NCBI RefSeq assembly: GCF_003226535.1
Contig: NZ_QKOB01000020.1
Span: 1 to 34,126 of the forward strand
DNA length: 34,126 nt
Source: Meiothermus sp. Pnk-1
GTDB lineage: Bacteria > Deinococcota > Deinococci > Deinococcales > Thermaceae
Reading direction: 5' to 3'
The stretch's first letter is position 1. Each line of letters begins with the position of its first letter. Both the position numbers and the translations under genes were made by a program. Of this stretch, positions 1 to 7,419 are shown piece after piece. The notes below the pieces were generated by a model. The model saw only the letters and a program-made list of their open reading frames with translations. It did not search any database and had not been told where the DNA came from.

Positions 1-85
1 GCTCCCCGTGGCTTTTCGCAGGTAATCACGTCCTTCCTCGGCTCGGGTGCCAGGGCATCCACCGTGTGCCCTTATCATCTTGACC
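1..85 (-). rRNA. rrl: 23S rRNA, 5' end (partial)
   Basis: The reverse complement starts GGTCAAGATGATAAGGGC and continues with the ACGGTGGATGCC and GAAGGACGTG blocks found at the 5' end of bacterial 23S rRNA; it is closest to the Thermus version I remember. The mature 5' end is placed at about 85 and the rest of the gene lies off the left edge. No 16S or tRNA lies upstream. A divergent protein gene and a promoter are there instead, so this 23S starts its own transcript. Confidence 0.93.
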
Positions 86-144
86 CTCGGCAACTATACA
101 ACCTTATCTCGCCGCTCCCTTACTGCCCACTTTTCATGATCCCC

Positions 145-164
145 CGCCTACCTTCCGATAGGCG
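145..164 (-). promoter_or_regulatory. Hairpin in the 23S leader
   Basis: CGCCTA (145-150) and TAGGCG (159-164) form a 6-bp stem with an 8-base loop at the very start of the predicted 23S leader RNA. Its position would suit an antitermination (boxB-like) or processing element. The function is inferred from position only. Confidence 0.4.
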
Positions 165-172
165 CAACGAGA

Positions 173-201
173 AGAATACCAAACCCTTTGAGCAGTGTCA
201 A
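173..201 (-). promoter_or_regulatory. Promoter of the 23S rRNA unit
   Basis: On the minus strand a perfect -35 TTGACA (201-196) is followed by a 17-base spacer and a -10 TATTCT (178-173). The start of transcription would be near 166, giving a leader of about 80 bases before the 23S 5' end. It is the best sigma-70-type promoter in the window, as expected for an rRNA gene. Confidence 0.85.
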
Positions 202-252
202 GGGCCATGTGGGGAGTCTTTTGGAGCCCTTGGATGGTGTAACCTGATCGCG

Positions 253-1191
253 ATGTTGCTCCGGGCTGGGTCGCTCGAGTTCCCGCTCTCCCAAACCCGC
301 CTCTTTGGGCGGGAGGGCAGGCTGGTGCTCGAGATTGGCCATGGGGACGGACGGTTTACCGCCGAGATGGCCCGCCGAAATCCCGACTGGAACATCCTAG
401 GGGTGGAGGTCTCGGCAGGATCGGTGGCACGGGCGCTCAAGCGAATGCGCCGCGAGGGGATCCGGACGGTGCGGCTCTACCACGGCGAGGCCCGCTTTGC
501 CCTACGCAACTTCATCGCCCCGCGCTCGCTCTACCGGGTCTACGTAAACTTCCCCGACCCCTGGCCCAAGGCCAAACACGAGCAGAAGCGGCTCCTGCAA
601 ACGGAGTTTTTTCGTCGGCTCTCGACCCGGTTGATAGACGGTGGCCAACTTCTCCTGACCACCGATCATGAGGAGTATTGGCGCTTCGCCCAGGAGCAAG
701 CTCGAGCCAGCGGTCTATTTGACGTAAAGACCCCGCCCCCACCCCCCCATCACCTCGAGACCAAATACGCCCTCAAGTGGAAGGAGCAAAACCGCAGCTT
801 CTACCACGCAGTGTTTACCAAAACCGGCGAAGATCCCGAGCCCTGGCCGGTGATCGAGAGGTTTTCCATGGCCCACGCCCTATTGAGCGGAGAGCTCCCC
901 CAAATCCAGTCGTTCGAGAAACAGGTGGTCCCCTTTACCGGCGGGCACGCGATTCTGCTCCAAGCTTACCGTGCGCTCGAGGGTACCGGCTTGGTATTGT
1001 TGACCCACCTTGAGGAAGAAGACCTCACCCAGCAAGTCCTGATCGAGGTCCGGCCCAGCGCGCATGGGATCTATGTGGGGGTCTCGAGCTTCGGGGCTCC
1101 TCTGGTCACGGCGGGTGTTAAGGCCGCCGTAGGCTGGGTGACGGAGTGGCTCGAGGCGCAGGGACTTAGGGTCGTGCAGCGCTCCTACTAA
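253..1191 (+). CDS. trmB: tRNA (guanine-N7-)-methyltransferase TrmB
   Basis: This enzyme makes m7G46 in the variable loop of tRNAs using S-adenosylmethionine. The 312-residue product has the SAM-binding motif EIGHGDG at residues 27-33 and the TrmB signature NFPDPWPK at 99-106. Later residues ([10 protein letters not shown]) end the usual methyltransferase fold near residue 190. About 120 extra C-terminal residues follow; I recall a comparable extension in Thermus and Deinococcus TrmB. The ATG at 253 was chosen because it sits just before the conserved N-terminus and because an upstream start would run through the divergent 23S promoter. There is no clear Shine-Dalgarno sequence; a weak TAACCT seven bases before the ATG could be a leaderless -10 box. 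Confidence 0.88.
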   Translation: MLLRAGSLEFPLSQTRLFGREGRLVLEIGHGDGRFTAEMARRNPDWNILGVEVSAGSVARALKRMRREGIRTVRLYHGEARFALRNFIAPRSLYRVYVNFPDPWPKAKHEQKRLLQTEFFRRLSTRLIDGGQLLLTTDHEEYWRFAQEQARASGLFDVKTPPPPPHHLETKYALKWKEQNRSFYHAVFTKTGEDPEPWPVIERFSMAHALLSGELPQIQSFEKQVVPFTGGHAILLQAYRALEGTGLVLLTHLEEEDLTQQVLIEVRPSAHGIYVGVSSFGAPLVTAGVKAAVGWVTEWLEAQGLRVVQRSY

Positions 1192-1235
1192 ACGCCAGAA
1201 ACCTCCCGGCAAGCATCGGGGTATGCCCTTGGTTT

Positions 1236-1241
1236 TATGCT
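1236..1241 (+). promoter_or_regulatory. -10 box of the C-S lyase operon
   Basis: TATGCT ends six bases before the ATG at 1248. No Shine-Dalgarno sequence is present and the -35 is weak. This is the leaderless layout seen repeatedly in this window. Confidence 0.5.
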
Positions 1242-1247
1242 ATCTCC

Positions 1248-2420
1248 ATGTCACATCCTTACGACTCCCTCGAGATGGCCGAGATCAAAGGCCCCCACTC
1301 GGTGAAGTGGTCGCTCTATGGCGAAGAGGTGTTGCCCCTATGGGTGGCGGACATGGACTTCCCTGTGGACGCGGAAATTTTGCGGGCCGTGGCGGCCCGG
1401 CTATCCAAACGCATCGGCTACCCTCAAGGAGCAGGCGACCCTGAGCTGCTCGAGGCCATCCTCGCCCAGCAAGAGGCGATGGGGTTAAAGGGATTGAGCC
1501 GGGAAAACCTCTGGCTCACCACCAGCGTGGTGCCGGGGATTTACGCCAGTATCCTGGGGCTTACCAGCGTGGGGGATGAGGTGATCACCCTGGTTCCGGT
1601 TTACCCGCCTTTCCTGAGCGCTCTGAGCGAGTACCACCGGGTCACCCGAGCTAGCCCGATGGCGCTCGGCCCTTCTGGGCACTGGGAGATCGACTTTGAC
1701 CATCTCGAGAGCCTGGTGAGCCCGGGAACCCGGATGCTCCTGCTTTGCAACCCGCACAACCCCACCGGGCGGGTGTTCACCCGGGGTGAGCTGGAGCGCC
1801 TGGCCGAGTTTGCCTTGCGCCACCGCCTATGGGTGATGGTGGACGAGCTCTGGGCGGGCCTGGTCTACGAGGGAGAGCACATCCCCTTTGCCTCCATCGC
1901 CCCGGAGGTCGCCCAGCGCACCGTTACCCTCACCGGCCCCTGCAAGGCCTTCAACACCGCCGGGCTGGGCGGAGGCGTAGCCATCAGCCACAACCCAGAG
2001 CTTCTAGCCCGCATGCAAAAGGCCACCCGGGGGGTAATGGGCCACCCCAACGTAGCTGCGATGGCTGCTTGGACCGCGGCCTTGCAGCGCGGACGCGCCT
2101 GGCTCGAGGACACCCGCCGCTACCTTAGGGCCAACCGTGACTTTCTGGGCGCATTCCTGCGCGCAAGGCTCCCGGAAGTCAAGTACATCCCGCCCCAAGC
2201 TACCTATCTGGCTTGGCTCGACTTGCGGGCTTTGAAGATCGAAGATACGCACCGCTTCTTGCTCGAAAAGGCCAAGGTCGCCCTCAACGAGGGATCTACC
2301 TTCGGAGCAACCTTCAAGGGATTCGCGCGGCTCAACTTCGCCACCAGCCGGGGGATCTTGCAAGAAGCGCTCGAGCGCATAGAGCGGGCGTTGCACGCCA
2401 GAGGTACAATGCCCTCATGA
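1248..2420 (+). CDS. PLP-dependent C-S lyase / aminotransferase, MalY-PatB family
   Basis: This is a fold-type I PLP enzyme of 390 residues, the usual length for the MalY/PatB (cystathionine beta-lyase-like) group. It has the family's N-terminal block WVADMDF (residues 32-38), CNPHNPTG at 168-175, the PLP-ring aspartate in VDELW (D199) and the Schiff-base lysine in GPCKAFNTAGL (K233). Family members split cystathionine or cysteine conjugates to pyruvate, ammonia and a thiol; some act as aminotransferases. The stop codon overlaps the ATG of the following rhodanese (ATGA), so the genes are translationally coupled. The rhodanese and MBL neighbours favour a role in releasing or trafficking reduced sulfur. 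The exact substrate cannot be read from the sequence. Confidence 0.85.
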   Translation: MSHPYDSLEMAEIKGPHSVKWSLYGEEVLPLWVADMDFPVDAEILRAVAARLSKRIGYPQGAGDPELLEAILAQQEAMGLKGLSRENLWLTTSVVPGIYASILGLTSVGDEVITLVPVYPPFLSALSEYHRVTRASPMALGPSGHWEIDFDHLESLVSPGTRMLLLCNPHNPTGRVFTRGELERLAEFALRHRLWVMVDELWAGLVYEGEHIPFASIAPEVAQRTVTLTGPCKAFNTAGLGGGVAISHNPELLARMQKATRGVMGHPNVAAMAAWTAALQRGRAWLEDTRRYLRANRDFLGAFLRARLPEVKYIPPQATYLAWLDLRALKIEDTHRFLLEKAKVALNEGSTFGATFKGFARLNFATSRGILQEALERIERALHARGTMPS

Positions 2421-3091
2421 TCGTGCAGCGTGCCCCAGAAAACGCTCTTTTGATCGATACCCGCGCCCCCCAACTCTACGCGGCAGGTCACCTGCCGGGG
2501 GCCATCAACCTGGATCTCTCCTCGACCTCACCTAAGCTGCATACCCCTGCGGATTTAGCGGCGCTTGAGGAATCCCTGGCCCACCTCAACGGCCAACTGG
2601 GGGCGACCCCGGATCGCCCCGTAGTGGTCTACGATCAAGGCCTGACCGGCGCAGCGGGGCGCACGGCGTACCTCCTGGCCCTCTCGGGGCTCGAGGTTTA
2701 CCTGTGGCCCAGCGGCTGGGAGGCCCAGGCCACCTCGACCGAACCGGTCCAACCCACCCCCAGCCGCCCCTGGGCCAAGCTCAACCGGGAGATCCTGCTC
2801 ACGCTCGAGGAGGCCGCCCAGCATCCGCGCCTGGTGGATGTGCGCCGCCCGGACGAGTTCGCCGCTGGGCACATCCCCGGGGCCCGGTCGCTGCCGCTCG
2901 ACCGGTTTTTCCAGCCGGGGGCGCTGAGCCAGCTCGAGCTGCAACCCGGCGACGAGGTAGGGGTGTACTGCCGCTCGGGCACGCGCAGCGCGGTGGCTTT
3001 CTGGATTTTGCGAAGCGAAGGGATCAAAGCCAAGAACTACCTGGGCTCGATGCTGGACTGGCAAGGCAGCGGACGGGAGGTCGAGCGGTGA
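2417..3091 (+). CDS. Two-domain rhodanese (thiosulfate / 3-mercaptopyruvate sulfurtransferase-like)
   Basis: The 224-residue protein has two rhodanese domains. The N-terminal domain (about residues 1-105) has the DTRAPQLYAAGHLPGA fold signature but carries Asp (VVYDQG, D73) where a catalytic Cys would be, so it is inactive. The C-terminal domain (about 125-224) has the active loop CRSGTRS at 185-191 with catalytic Cys185. It would move sulfane sulfur between donors such as thiosulfate or mercaptopyruvate and an acceptor through a Cys-persulfide. The protein is shorter than classical SseA (about 280 residues). The start is fixed by the ATGA overlap with the upstream gene, and its own stop overlaps the next start (GTGA). 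An acceptor partner is not evident from sequence. Confidence 0.87.
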   Translation: MIVQRAPENALLIDTRAPQLYAAGHLPGAINLDLSSTSPKLHTPADLAALEESLAHLNGQLGATPDRPVVVYDQGLTGAAGRTAYLLALSGLEVYLWPSGWEAQATSTEPVQPTPSRPWAKLNREILLTLEEAAQHPRLVDVRRPDEFAAGHIPGARSLPLDRFFQPGALSQLELQPGDEVGVYCRSGTRSAVAFWILRSEGIKAKNYLGSMLDWQGSGREVER

Positions 3092-3723
3092 GGATCTACT
3101 CCCTGCGCGTGGGGCCGCTCCAGGAGAATACCTATTTGCTCGTAGGGGAAGATGGGCGGGGGGTGGTGGTGGATCCCGGCGACGAGGCCGGGCGTATCCT
3201 GTCCGAGATCCGTCGGGTGGGGCTGAGGCCCGAGGCCATCCTGCTCACCCACGCTCACTTCGACCACGTAGGCGCGGTGGCCCCGCTGGCCGAGCAACTG
3301 CATCTGCCGATATACCTCCACCCGCAAGACCTCGAGCTTTACCGCCACGCTCCTGAGGCCGCTGCCCGCTGGGGGCTGTCCGTACCCAGGCCGCCCGAGC
3401 CCGCTGGCTTCCTCGCTGAAGGCCAGAGGCTGGACTTCGGGCTAAGGTTAGAAGTGCTTTTCCTGCCTGGCCACGCCCCGGGGCACGTGGGCTTTTACTC
3501 CGCCGAGAGCGGAAACTTGGTGAGCGGGGACGTGCTGTTTAAAGGAGGAATCGGCCGCTACGACTTGCCGGGTGCAAACGTCGAGGAGCTGGCAGCCTCG
3601 CTGCGGCGGCTGCTGCAGCTTCCTCCCAAGACCACGGTCTGGCCGGGTCACGGTCCCGCCACCACCCTCGAGCACGAAGTCCGGAGCAACCCCTATCTGC
3701 TGCAACTTCAGGGAAAGGAGTAG
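3088..3723 (+). CDS. MBL-fold metallo-hydrolase (glyoxalase II-like, TTHA1623 type)
   Basis: The 211-residue metallo-beta-lactamase-fold hydrolase has the metal motif THAHFDH at residues 54-60, further ligands in LPGHAPGH (H129/H133), D148 in SGDVLF and H188 in PGHGPATT. The FKGGIGRYDLPG stretch is typical of the short YcbL/glyoxalase II-like group. From memory it closely matches the Thermus protein TTHA1623. The GTG start overlaps the rhodanese stop, so it is the third gene of a coupled operon. Linked to a C-S lyase and a rhodanese, it may hydrolyse a thioester or, like ETHE1 proteins, act on a persulfide. That substrate assignment is inference. It ends 14 bases from the convergent transporter. 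Confidence 0.85.
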   Translation: MRIYSLRVGPLQENTYLLVGEDGRGVVVDPGDEAGRILSEIRRVGLRPEAILLTHAHFDHVGAVAPLAEQLHLPIYLHPQDLELYRHAPEAAARWGLSVPRPPEPAGFLAEGQRLDFGLRLEVLFLPGHAPGHVGFYSAESGNLVSGDVLFKGGIGRYDLPGANVEELAASLRRLLQLPPKTTVWPGHGPATTLEHEVRSNPYLLQLQGKE

Positions 3724-3737
3724 GCCCCGGCAGATTT

Positions 3738-4937
3738 TCACCGGTGAATCCACCCGTACGCCAAGAGCAGCGTGAGCAGGGTGAGCGGAAGGCCAAAGCG
3801 GAGGTGCTCGAGGAAACCCAGCCTGTAGCCCTCGCGTCGGGCCGCCTCGGCTACGATCAGATTCGCCACCGAGCCCAAAAGGGTAAGGTTGCCCGCTAAC
3901 GTGGAGGCTGCCGCCAGCACGAGCCAGCCCTGGGTGTCGGCCTGCCCTATGAGGGGATGGAGCAAGAGGACCGCGGGTACGTTGGAGATCAGGTTGGAGA
4001 GCCCCGCCGTGACCCATAGCAGGCCCCAGGAAGACTTAGCCAGGGCCTCCAAGGGCTCCAAAAGCCCCAATTCTCCCACCGCCCGGGTCACGATAAAAAG
4101 CCCCGAGAACATCACCAACAGCTCCCAGTCCACCCGGGAAAAAAACCGCTCCGAGCGAATGCGGCGGCTCAACAGCAACAACCCGGCGGCGATCAGGGCG
4201 GCTTGGGCCAAGGGGTAGTTGAGCAAGAACGCCCCCAACAACCCCGCCGTGATCAAGAGTCCTTTGGTCAGCAGGCCCCGCCGGAAGCGGAAGCGCAGCG
4301 GTGGAAGCGGGGGCAGGGGTGCTCTCGAGCGCACCGCCGGATACAGTAGGCATAGGAGGCCCACTTGAAGCGCCAGGCCCGCCAGAGCTATCGGGGCTAG
4401 GGCCAGGGCAAACTCCAGATAGGGAATGCGCGAGAAGCTGCCCACCAGAATGTTCTGTGGGTTCCCGGTAAGGGTGGCCACGCTGCCTATGTTGGTGGCT
4501 CCAGCCAGGGCCAGCAGGTAAGGAACGGGCGGGAGGGCGAGGCCCCGGGTGAGGGCCAATACCAACGGGGTCAGCAAAATCGCCATCGTATCGTTGAGGA
4601 AGAGCGCGGAGAGCAGCCCACTCCCAAAGGTAAGCCAGACCAAAAGCCCCAGCGGCGACCTGGCAAAGTGCATCAGCCGGTCCATGACCAAAGGAAAAAA
4701 CCCGGCGTAGCCCAGATGGGCGTTCAGCACCATCACCCCGAAGAGAAACACCAGGGTGTTGGGGTCCAGGGCCGCCCAAGCCTCCTCCAGGTTCAACACC
4801 CCTAGCACCACCAAAAGCGCCGCCCCGGTGATGGCGATGGCGGCTCGGTTCATGCGGTAGCCAGGCAAGTACCCCAGCCCCAAGCCCAAGTAGGTGAGGG
4901 CCAAAACGCTGTAGGCCAGGGCATCGTTCCAGGTCAC
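3738..4937 (-). CDS. ArsB/NhaD-superfamily anion or Na+/H+ transporter
   Basis: The 399-residue integral membrane protein has about ten to twelve hydrophobic segments spread over its length. Conserved stretches LNDTMAILLTPL (about 112-123) and GATNIGSVATLTGNPQN (about 144-160) are hallmarks of the ion-transporter superfamily that holds ArsB, NhaD, CitM and YbiR; they form the re-entrant substrate-binding region. Such carriers move anions (arsenite, citrate, sulfate) or exchange Na+ for H+. The substrate is not decidable here: no arsenic genes are adjacent, and the sulfur operon on the other strand is only convergent. The start is a GTG without an obvious ribosome site. It converges with the MBL gene, with only 14 bases and a TTCACCGGTGAA palindrome (3737-3748) between them. 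Confidence 0.82.
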   Translation of the reverse strand: MTWNDALAYSVLALTYLGLGLGYLPGYRMNRAAIAITGAALLVVLGVLNLEEAWAALDPNTLVFLFGVMVLNAHLGYAGFFPLVMDRLMHFARSPLGLLVWLTFGSGLLSALFLNDTMAILLTPLVLALTRGLALPPVPYLLALAGATNIGSVATLTGNPQNILVGSFSRIPYLEFALALAPIALAGLALQVGLLCLLYPAVRSRAPLPPLPPLRFRFRRGLLTKGLLITAGLLGAFLLNYPLAQAALIAAGLLLLSRRIRSERFFSRVDWELLVMFSGLFIVTRAVGELGLLEPLEALAKSSWGLLWVTAGLSNLISNVPAVLLLHPLIGQADTQGWLVLAAASTLAGNLTLLGSVANLIVAEAARREGYRLGFLEHLRFGLPLTLLTLLLAYGWIHR

Positions 4938-5089
4938 TAGAGTCCAGGTTACCTGGAGAAATAGGCCCGGGCAACTTGGTGTTCAACGGGCCAAGCGCGG
5001 CGGATCATCCTGAAGAGGCCGTGGGCCCAATATGGGCTTGGGGAGCGCGCCCCAACGCCGATTTGGCGCTTTGCGCTCACCCCTTTTCC

Positions 5090-5458
5090 CTACGTCGCGT
5101 TGCTGCCCCGACCTTGTAACAAGGATCGAATCGTGGAGATCAAGATGTCGAAGTTCACCGGCTTGACCAGATAGGTCACGTCCGGGTTGACCTGCTCGCC
5201 CGGCTTGGGGTCGCTGCCGCTGAGAAGCACCACCGGCACCTGAGGGTGAGCCGCCCGCAGCCTTTCCAGCACCTCGAGCCCGCCCATCCCTACCAGTCTC
5301 CGGTCCAAGATTACCAGGTGGGGCTCCACCTGCTCGAATACCTCGAGGCCGGCCAAGCCTTCCGTGGCCGTCCACACCTCAAAGCCCTCCAGCGAAAGGC
5401 CTCGCCGCAAAAAGTTCACCACCCCGGGATCGTCATCAATCACCAGGATGCGGGGCAT
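5090..5458 (-). CDS. Stand-alone response-regulator receiver domain (CheY-like)
   Basis: The 122-residue protein is a single receiver domain with no output domain. It has the acidic pair D8/D9, phospho-acceptor D52 (VILDRRL), S80 in LLSGS and the switch lysine K99 (YLVKP). It would accept phosphate from a histidine kinase and signal by protein contact. No kinase or chemotaxis gene is in the window, so its partner is unknown. It is divergent from the GbsR/MarR-like regulator across 152 bases. A TAGATT box ends six bases before its ATG, so its mRNA is probably leaderless. Downstream hairpins (5038-5055 TTGGGG/CCCCAA; 5056-5068) lack a T tract but may help end the transcript. Confidence 0.88.
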   Translation of the reverse strand: MPRILVIDDDPGVVNFLRRGLSLEGFEVWTATEGLAGLEVFEQVEPHLVILDRRLVGMGGLEVLERLRAAHPQVPVVLLSGSDPKPGEQVNPDVTYLVKPVNFDILISTIRSLLQGRGSNAT

Positions 5459-5464
5459 GAAATT

Positions 5465-5470
5465 AATCTA
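5465..5470 (-). promoter_or_regulatory. -10 box of the receiver-domain gene
   Basis: TAGATT on the minus strand lies six bases before the ATG at 5458. No Shine-Dalgarno sequence is visible, so a leaderless transcript is likely. Confidence 0.45.
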
Positions 5471-5610
5471 CCCAGCACAAAACCTCGCCTCGCGATCATG
5501 AACCTACCCGTTAACGATCCCGGGGCATTACCTGGACACGAACTAAGATAATCCACAGCCGCTAGCCACTTCCCGGGCGTCTTCCGTACTTCGCGCCCCC
5601 GCATCAGGCT

Positions 5611-6135
5611 ATGGAGATCAACCAGTTTATCAACGAAGTGAGCGATGCCTATGAGCAAGTGGGTCGGCCTATCCTCGAAGGACGGTTAGTCGCGCTGCTG
5701 CTCACGGTGGCTGAGCCCCAGACCCTGGGCGAGCTGGCCACTGCGCTCGAGGTCAGCAAGTCAGCGCTGCTCAAGGTGGTACGCCCGATGGTGGAGCGCG
5801 GCGACCTCAAACGCTGGCGCGAGCCCAAGACCCGGCAACACAGCATTGCCCTAGCTGGCCCAGCGTACATTCACGATCTGCGGTTGCACCTGATCAGTGG
5901 CCGGCGGGTGCTGGGGGCAGTGCGTGCGTTGCTAGCCCAACCCGACCTGGACAAGCCCGTCCGCGAGCGCCTCTTTCAGCACGCCCAGGTGGTAGAGGCG
6001 GCCACCAGCGCCCTGGAGAAGATCGTACACACGGTCGAGGAGCAGCAGATCCAGGACCTTCAGCGCCACCTCGAGCAGGACTGGGACGCCTTACCCCCGC
6101 GCAAAGGACGGGGGCGCGCCCCCCGGCTCACCTGA
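5611..6135 (+). CDS. GbsR/MarR-family winged-helix transcriptional regulator
   Basis: The 174-residue protein has a winged helix-turn-helix at roughly residues 22-85 (QTLGELATALEVSKSALLKVVRPMV followed by the wing WREPKTRQHSI). A helical, charged C-terminal half (about 90-165) follows that should form the dimer interface. Fold and length fit the GbsR branch of MarR regulators, which in other bacteria control osmoprotectant or efflux genes. No target is visible beside it; the upstream neighbour is a divergent receiver gene. Its end overlaps the convergent GNAT gene by 8 bases. There is no strong ribosome site upstream of the ATG. The family call is fairly sure, the target unknown. Confidence 0.75.
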   Translation: MEINQFINEVSDAYEQVGRPILEGRLVALLLTVAEPQTLGELATALEVSKSALLKVVRPMVERGDLKRWREPKTRQHSIALAGPAYIHDLRLHLISGRRVLGAVRALLAQPDLDKPVRERLFQHAQVVEAATSALEKIVHTVEEQQIQDLQRHLEQDWDALPPRKGRGRAPRLT

Positions 6136-6721
6136 CCTCTTGCGCGGCCCGGTAACCCAAACGCTCCTCGAGCCTGGCCTTTACCGTGGGCCATTCGTCG
6201 TCCAGGATGCTATACACCACCGAGTCACGCCGGTGTCCGTCGGGAAGGATCGCCGCCTTGCGCAGCACCCCTTCGCGCACCGCCCCCAGCTTTTCCATGG
6301 CCCGCTGGCTTCGCTCGTTGCGGAGATCCACCATGAACTGCACCCGGATGGCCCCCAGGTCTTCAAAAGCGTGTTTGAGCAAGAGATACTTGGCCTCGGG
6401 GTTGACCTGGGTTCCCTGATACTCCCGCACGATGAAGGTGCCGATCTCCAGGTTTTTGTGCGCCTCGTTGATATGGATGTAGGAGATGCGCCCGGCGAAG
6501 TCATCGCCCTTGCGGATGGCAAAGTTTATGCGATCGGGCTCGGCGTTGAGCCGTTCGATATAGGCCCGGTACCCCTCCGCGCTGCCCTCTTGCGGGGCTC
6601 CGCGGGACATATAGGCAAACAGCTCGGGGTCGTGGTGGCGGGCCCACAAGGGGGCGTGCTCGAGGGTCAGGGGCTCGAGCCGGATGTAGCGCCCGATCAG
6701 GGAGACGGGTTTAACCCACAT
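6128..6721 (-). CDS. GNAT acetyltransferase, RimJ/RimL-like
   Basis: The 197-residue protein matches the RimJ/RimL group of GCN5-related N-acetyltransferases, which transfer acetyl from acetyl-CoA to protein N-termini or small amines. RLEPLTLEHAPLWARH opens the fold. The acetyl-CoA-binding region lies around residues 95-125 (IGTFIVREYQGTQVNPEAKYLLL), and the ARLEV-type helix contains NERSQRAMEKLGAVREGVLRK (about 132-152). The glycine of the usual Q/RxxGxG/A loop is replaced in GTQVNPEA, as in several soluble family members. The acceptor is unknown. The gene converges with the regulator (8-base overlap). A weak TACCCT box lies six bases before the ATG. Confidence 0.83.
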   Translation of the reverse strand: MWVKPVSLIGRYIRLEPLTLEHAPLWARHHDPELFAYMSRGAPQEGSAEGYRAYIERLNAEPDRINFAIRKGDDFAGRISYIHINEAHKNLEIGTFIVREYQGTQVNPEAKYLLLKHAFEDLGAIRVQFMVDLRNERSQRAMEKLGAVREGVLRKAAILPDGHRRDSVVYSILDDEWPTVKARLEERLGYRAAQEVR

Positions 6722-6920
6722 GCCCTCAGGGTACAGGGGAAGGGACGCGGAGGAAAGTCATACCCCCCCATCCTGGGCCCGGAAATCCCCGGGGCGCCGC
6801 CTTCTTGACCGACCTGGTGCCGTACGCTAAACGCGGTGGATCATCCTCTCGTCAGAGCCCGGGCTCGAGGCCTGAACCCGGCGGCGTGCACATAACCCAA
6901 CTTCCCCAACCCCGCTGGAC

Positions 6921-6926
6921 TAAACT
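6921..6926 (+). promoter_or_regulatory. -10 box of the moaB/mogA-like gene
   Basis: TAAACT ends seven bases before the ATG at 6934. The intervening GAGG could also act as a close Shine-Dalgarno sequence. Confidence 0.45.
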
Positions 6927-6933
6927 GAGGTTC

Positions 6934-7419
6934 ATGATCCGGGTGGGCATTCTCTCGGTCTCGGACGAGGCGGCGCGGGGCGTACGCCCCGACACCACCC
7001 ACACCGCCTTGCGCGAGGCTCTAGCTGCGGGTCCTTTCGAAGTGGCGGCCTACGAGCTGGTACCCCAGGAATCAGCCCAGATCAAGCGGGTGCTCCGGCT
7101 ATGGGCCGATCGCGAAGGCTACGAGCTAATCCTCACCGTCGGGGGGACTGGCCTCTCCTCCCGCGACAACACCCCCGAGGCCACCCGCGAACTGCTCGAG
7201 CGCGAGGTGCCCGGCCTGGCCGAGCAGATGCGCGCGAGCCTCGGGGCTTCGCCGCACATCGTGCTCTCGCGGGGGGTGGTGGGCACCCGGGGGCGAAGCC
7301 TGGTCGTGAACCTACCCGGCGAGGCAGAGGATGCGCTGGCCGCCCTCGAGGCCATCTTTCCGCTGCTGCCCAAGACCATCGAGATGATCACTGGGAAGAC
7401 CCTCACCCCCCAGCGCTAA
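6934..7419 (+). CDS. MoaB/MogA-type molybdopterin adenylyltransferase
   Basis: The 161-residue protein has the MoCF-binding fold. LTVGGTGLSSRDNTPEAT (about residues 68-85) is the molybdopterin-binding signature, and VPGLAEQMR (about 93-101) with VVNLPGEAEDALAAL (about 129-143) completes the family pattern. It would adenylate molybdopterin before molybdenum insertion. In organisms with a single such protein it may be called MoaB or Mog; sequence alone does not separate them. The start is the ATG at 6934, where the conserved MIRVGILSVSD begins. The open frame upstream to 6805 is not protein-like. No other cofactor genes are adjacent. The end overlaps the convergent lacI-type gene by 17 bases. 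Confidence 0.87.
   Translation: MIRVGILSVSDEAARGVRPDTTHTALREALAAGPFEVAAYELVPQESAQIKRVLRLWADREGYELILTVGGTGLSSRDNTPEATRELLEREVPGLAEQMRASLGASPHIVLSRGVVGTRGRSLVVNLPGEAEDALAALEAIFPLLPKTIEMITGKTLTPQR

Noticed and set aside
64-252. Upstream extension of trmB by 63 codons
   Set aside because: The extension runs through the 23S 5' end and the divergent rRNA promoter, and its peptide is not TrmB-like.
3737-3748. TTCACCGGTGAA palindrome between convergent genes as a terminator
   Set aside because: The stem is only six base pairs without a loop or T tract. It overlaps a stop codon.
6805-6833. TTGACC-17-TAAACG promoter-like sequence before the moaB/mogA-like gene
   Set aside because: The -10 is poor and there is no RNA gene after it. 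The TAAACT box at 6921 fits the gene better.
4993-6850. Near-repeat GCGGNGGATCATCCT at about 4997 and 6833
   Set aside because: About 17 of 19 bases match, which is expected by chance in a window of this size. No third copy was seen.
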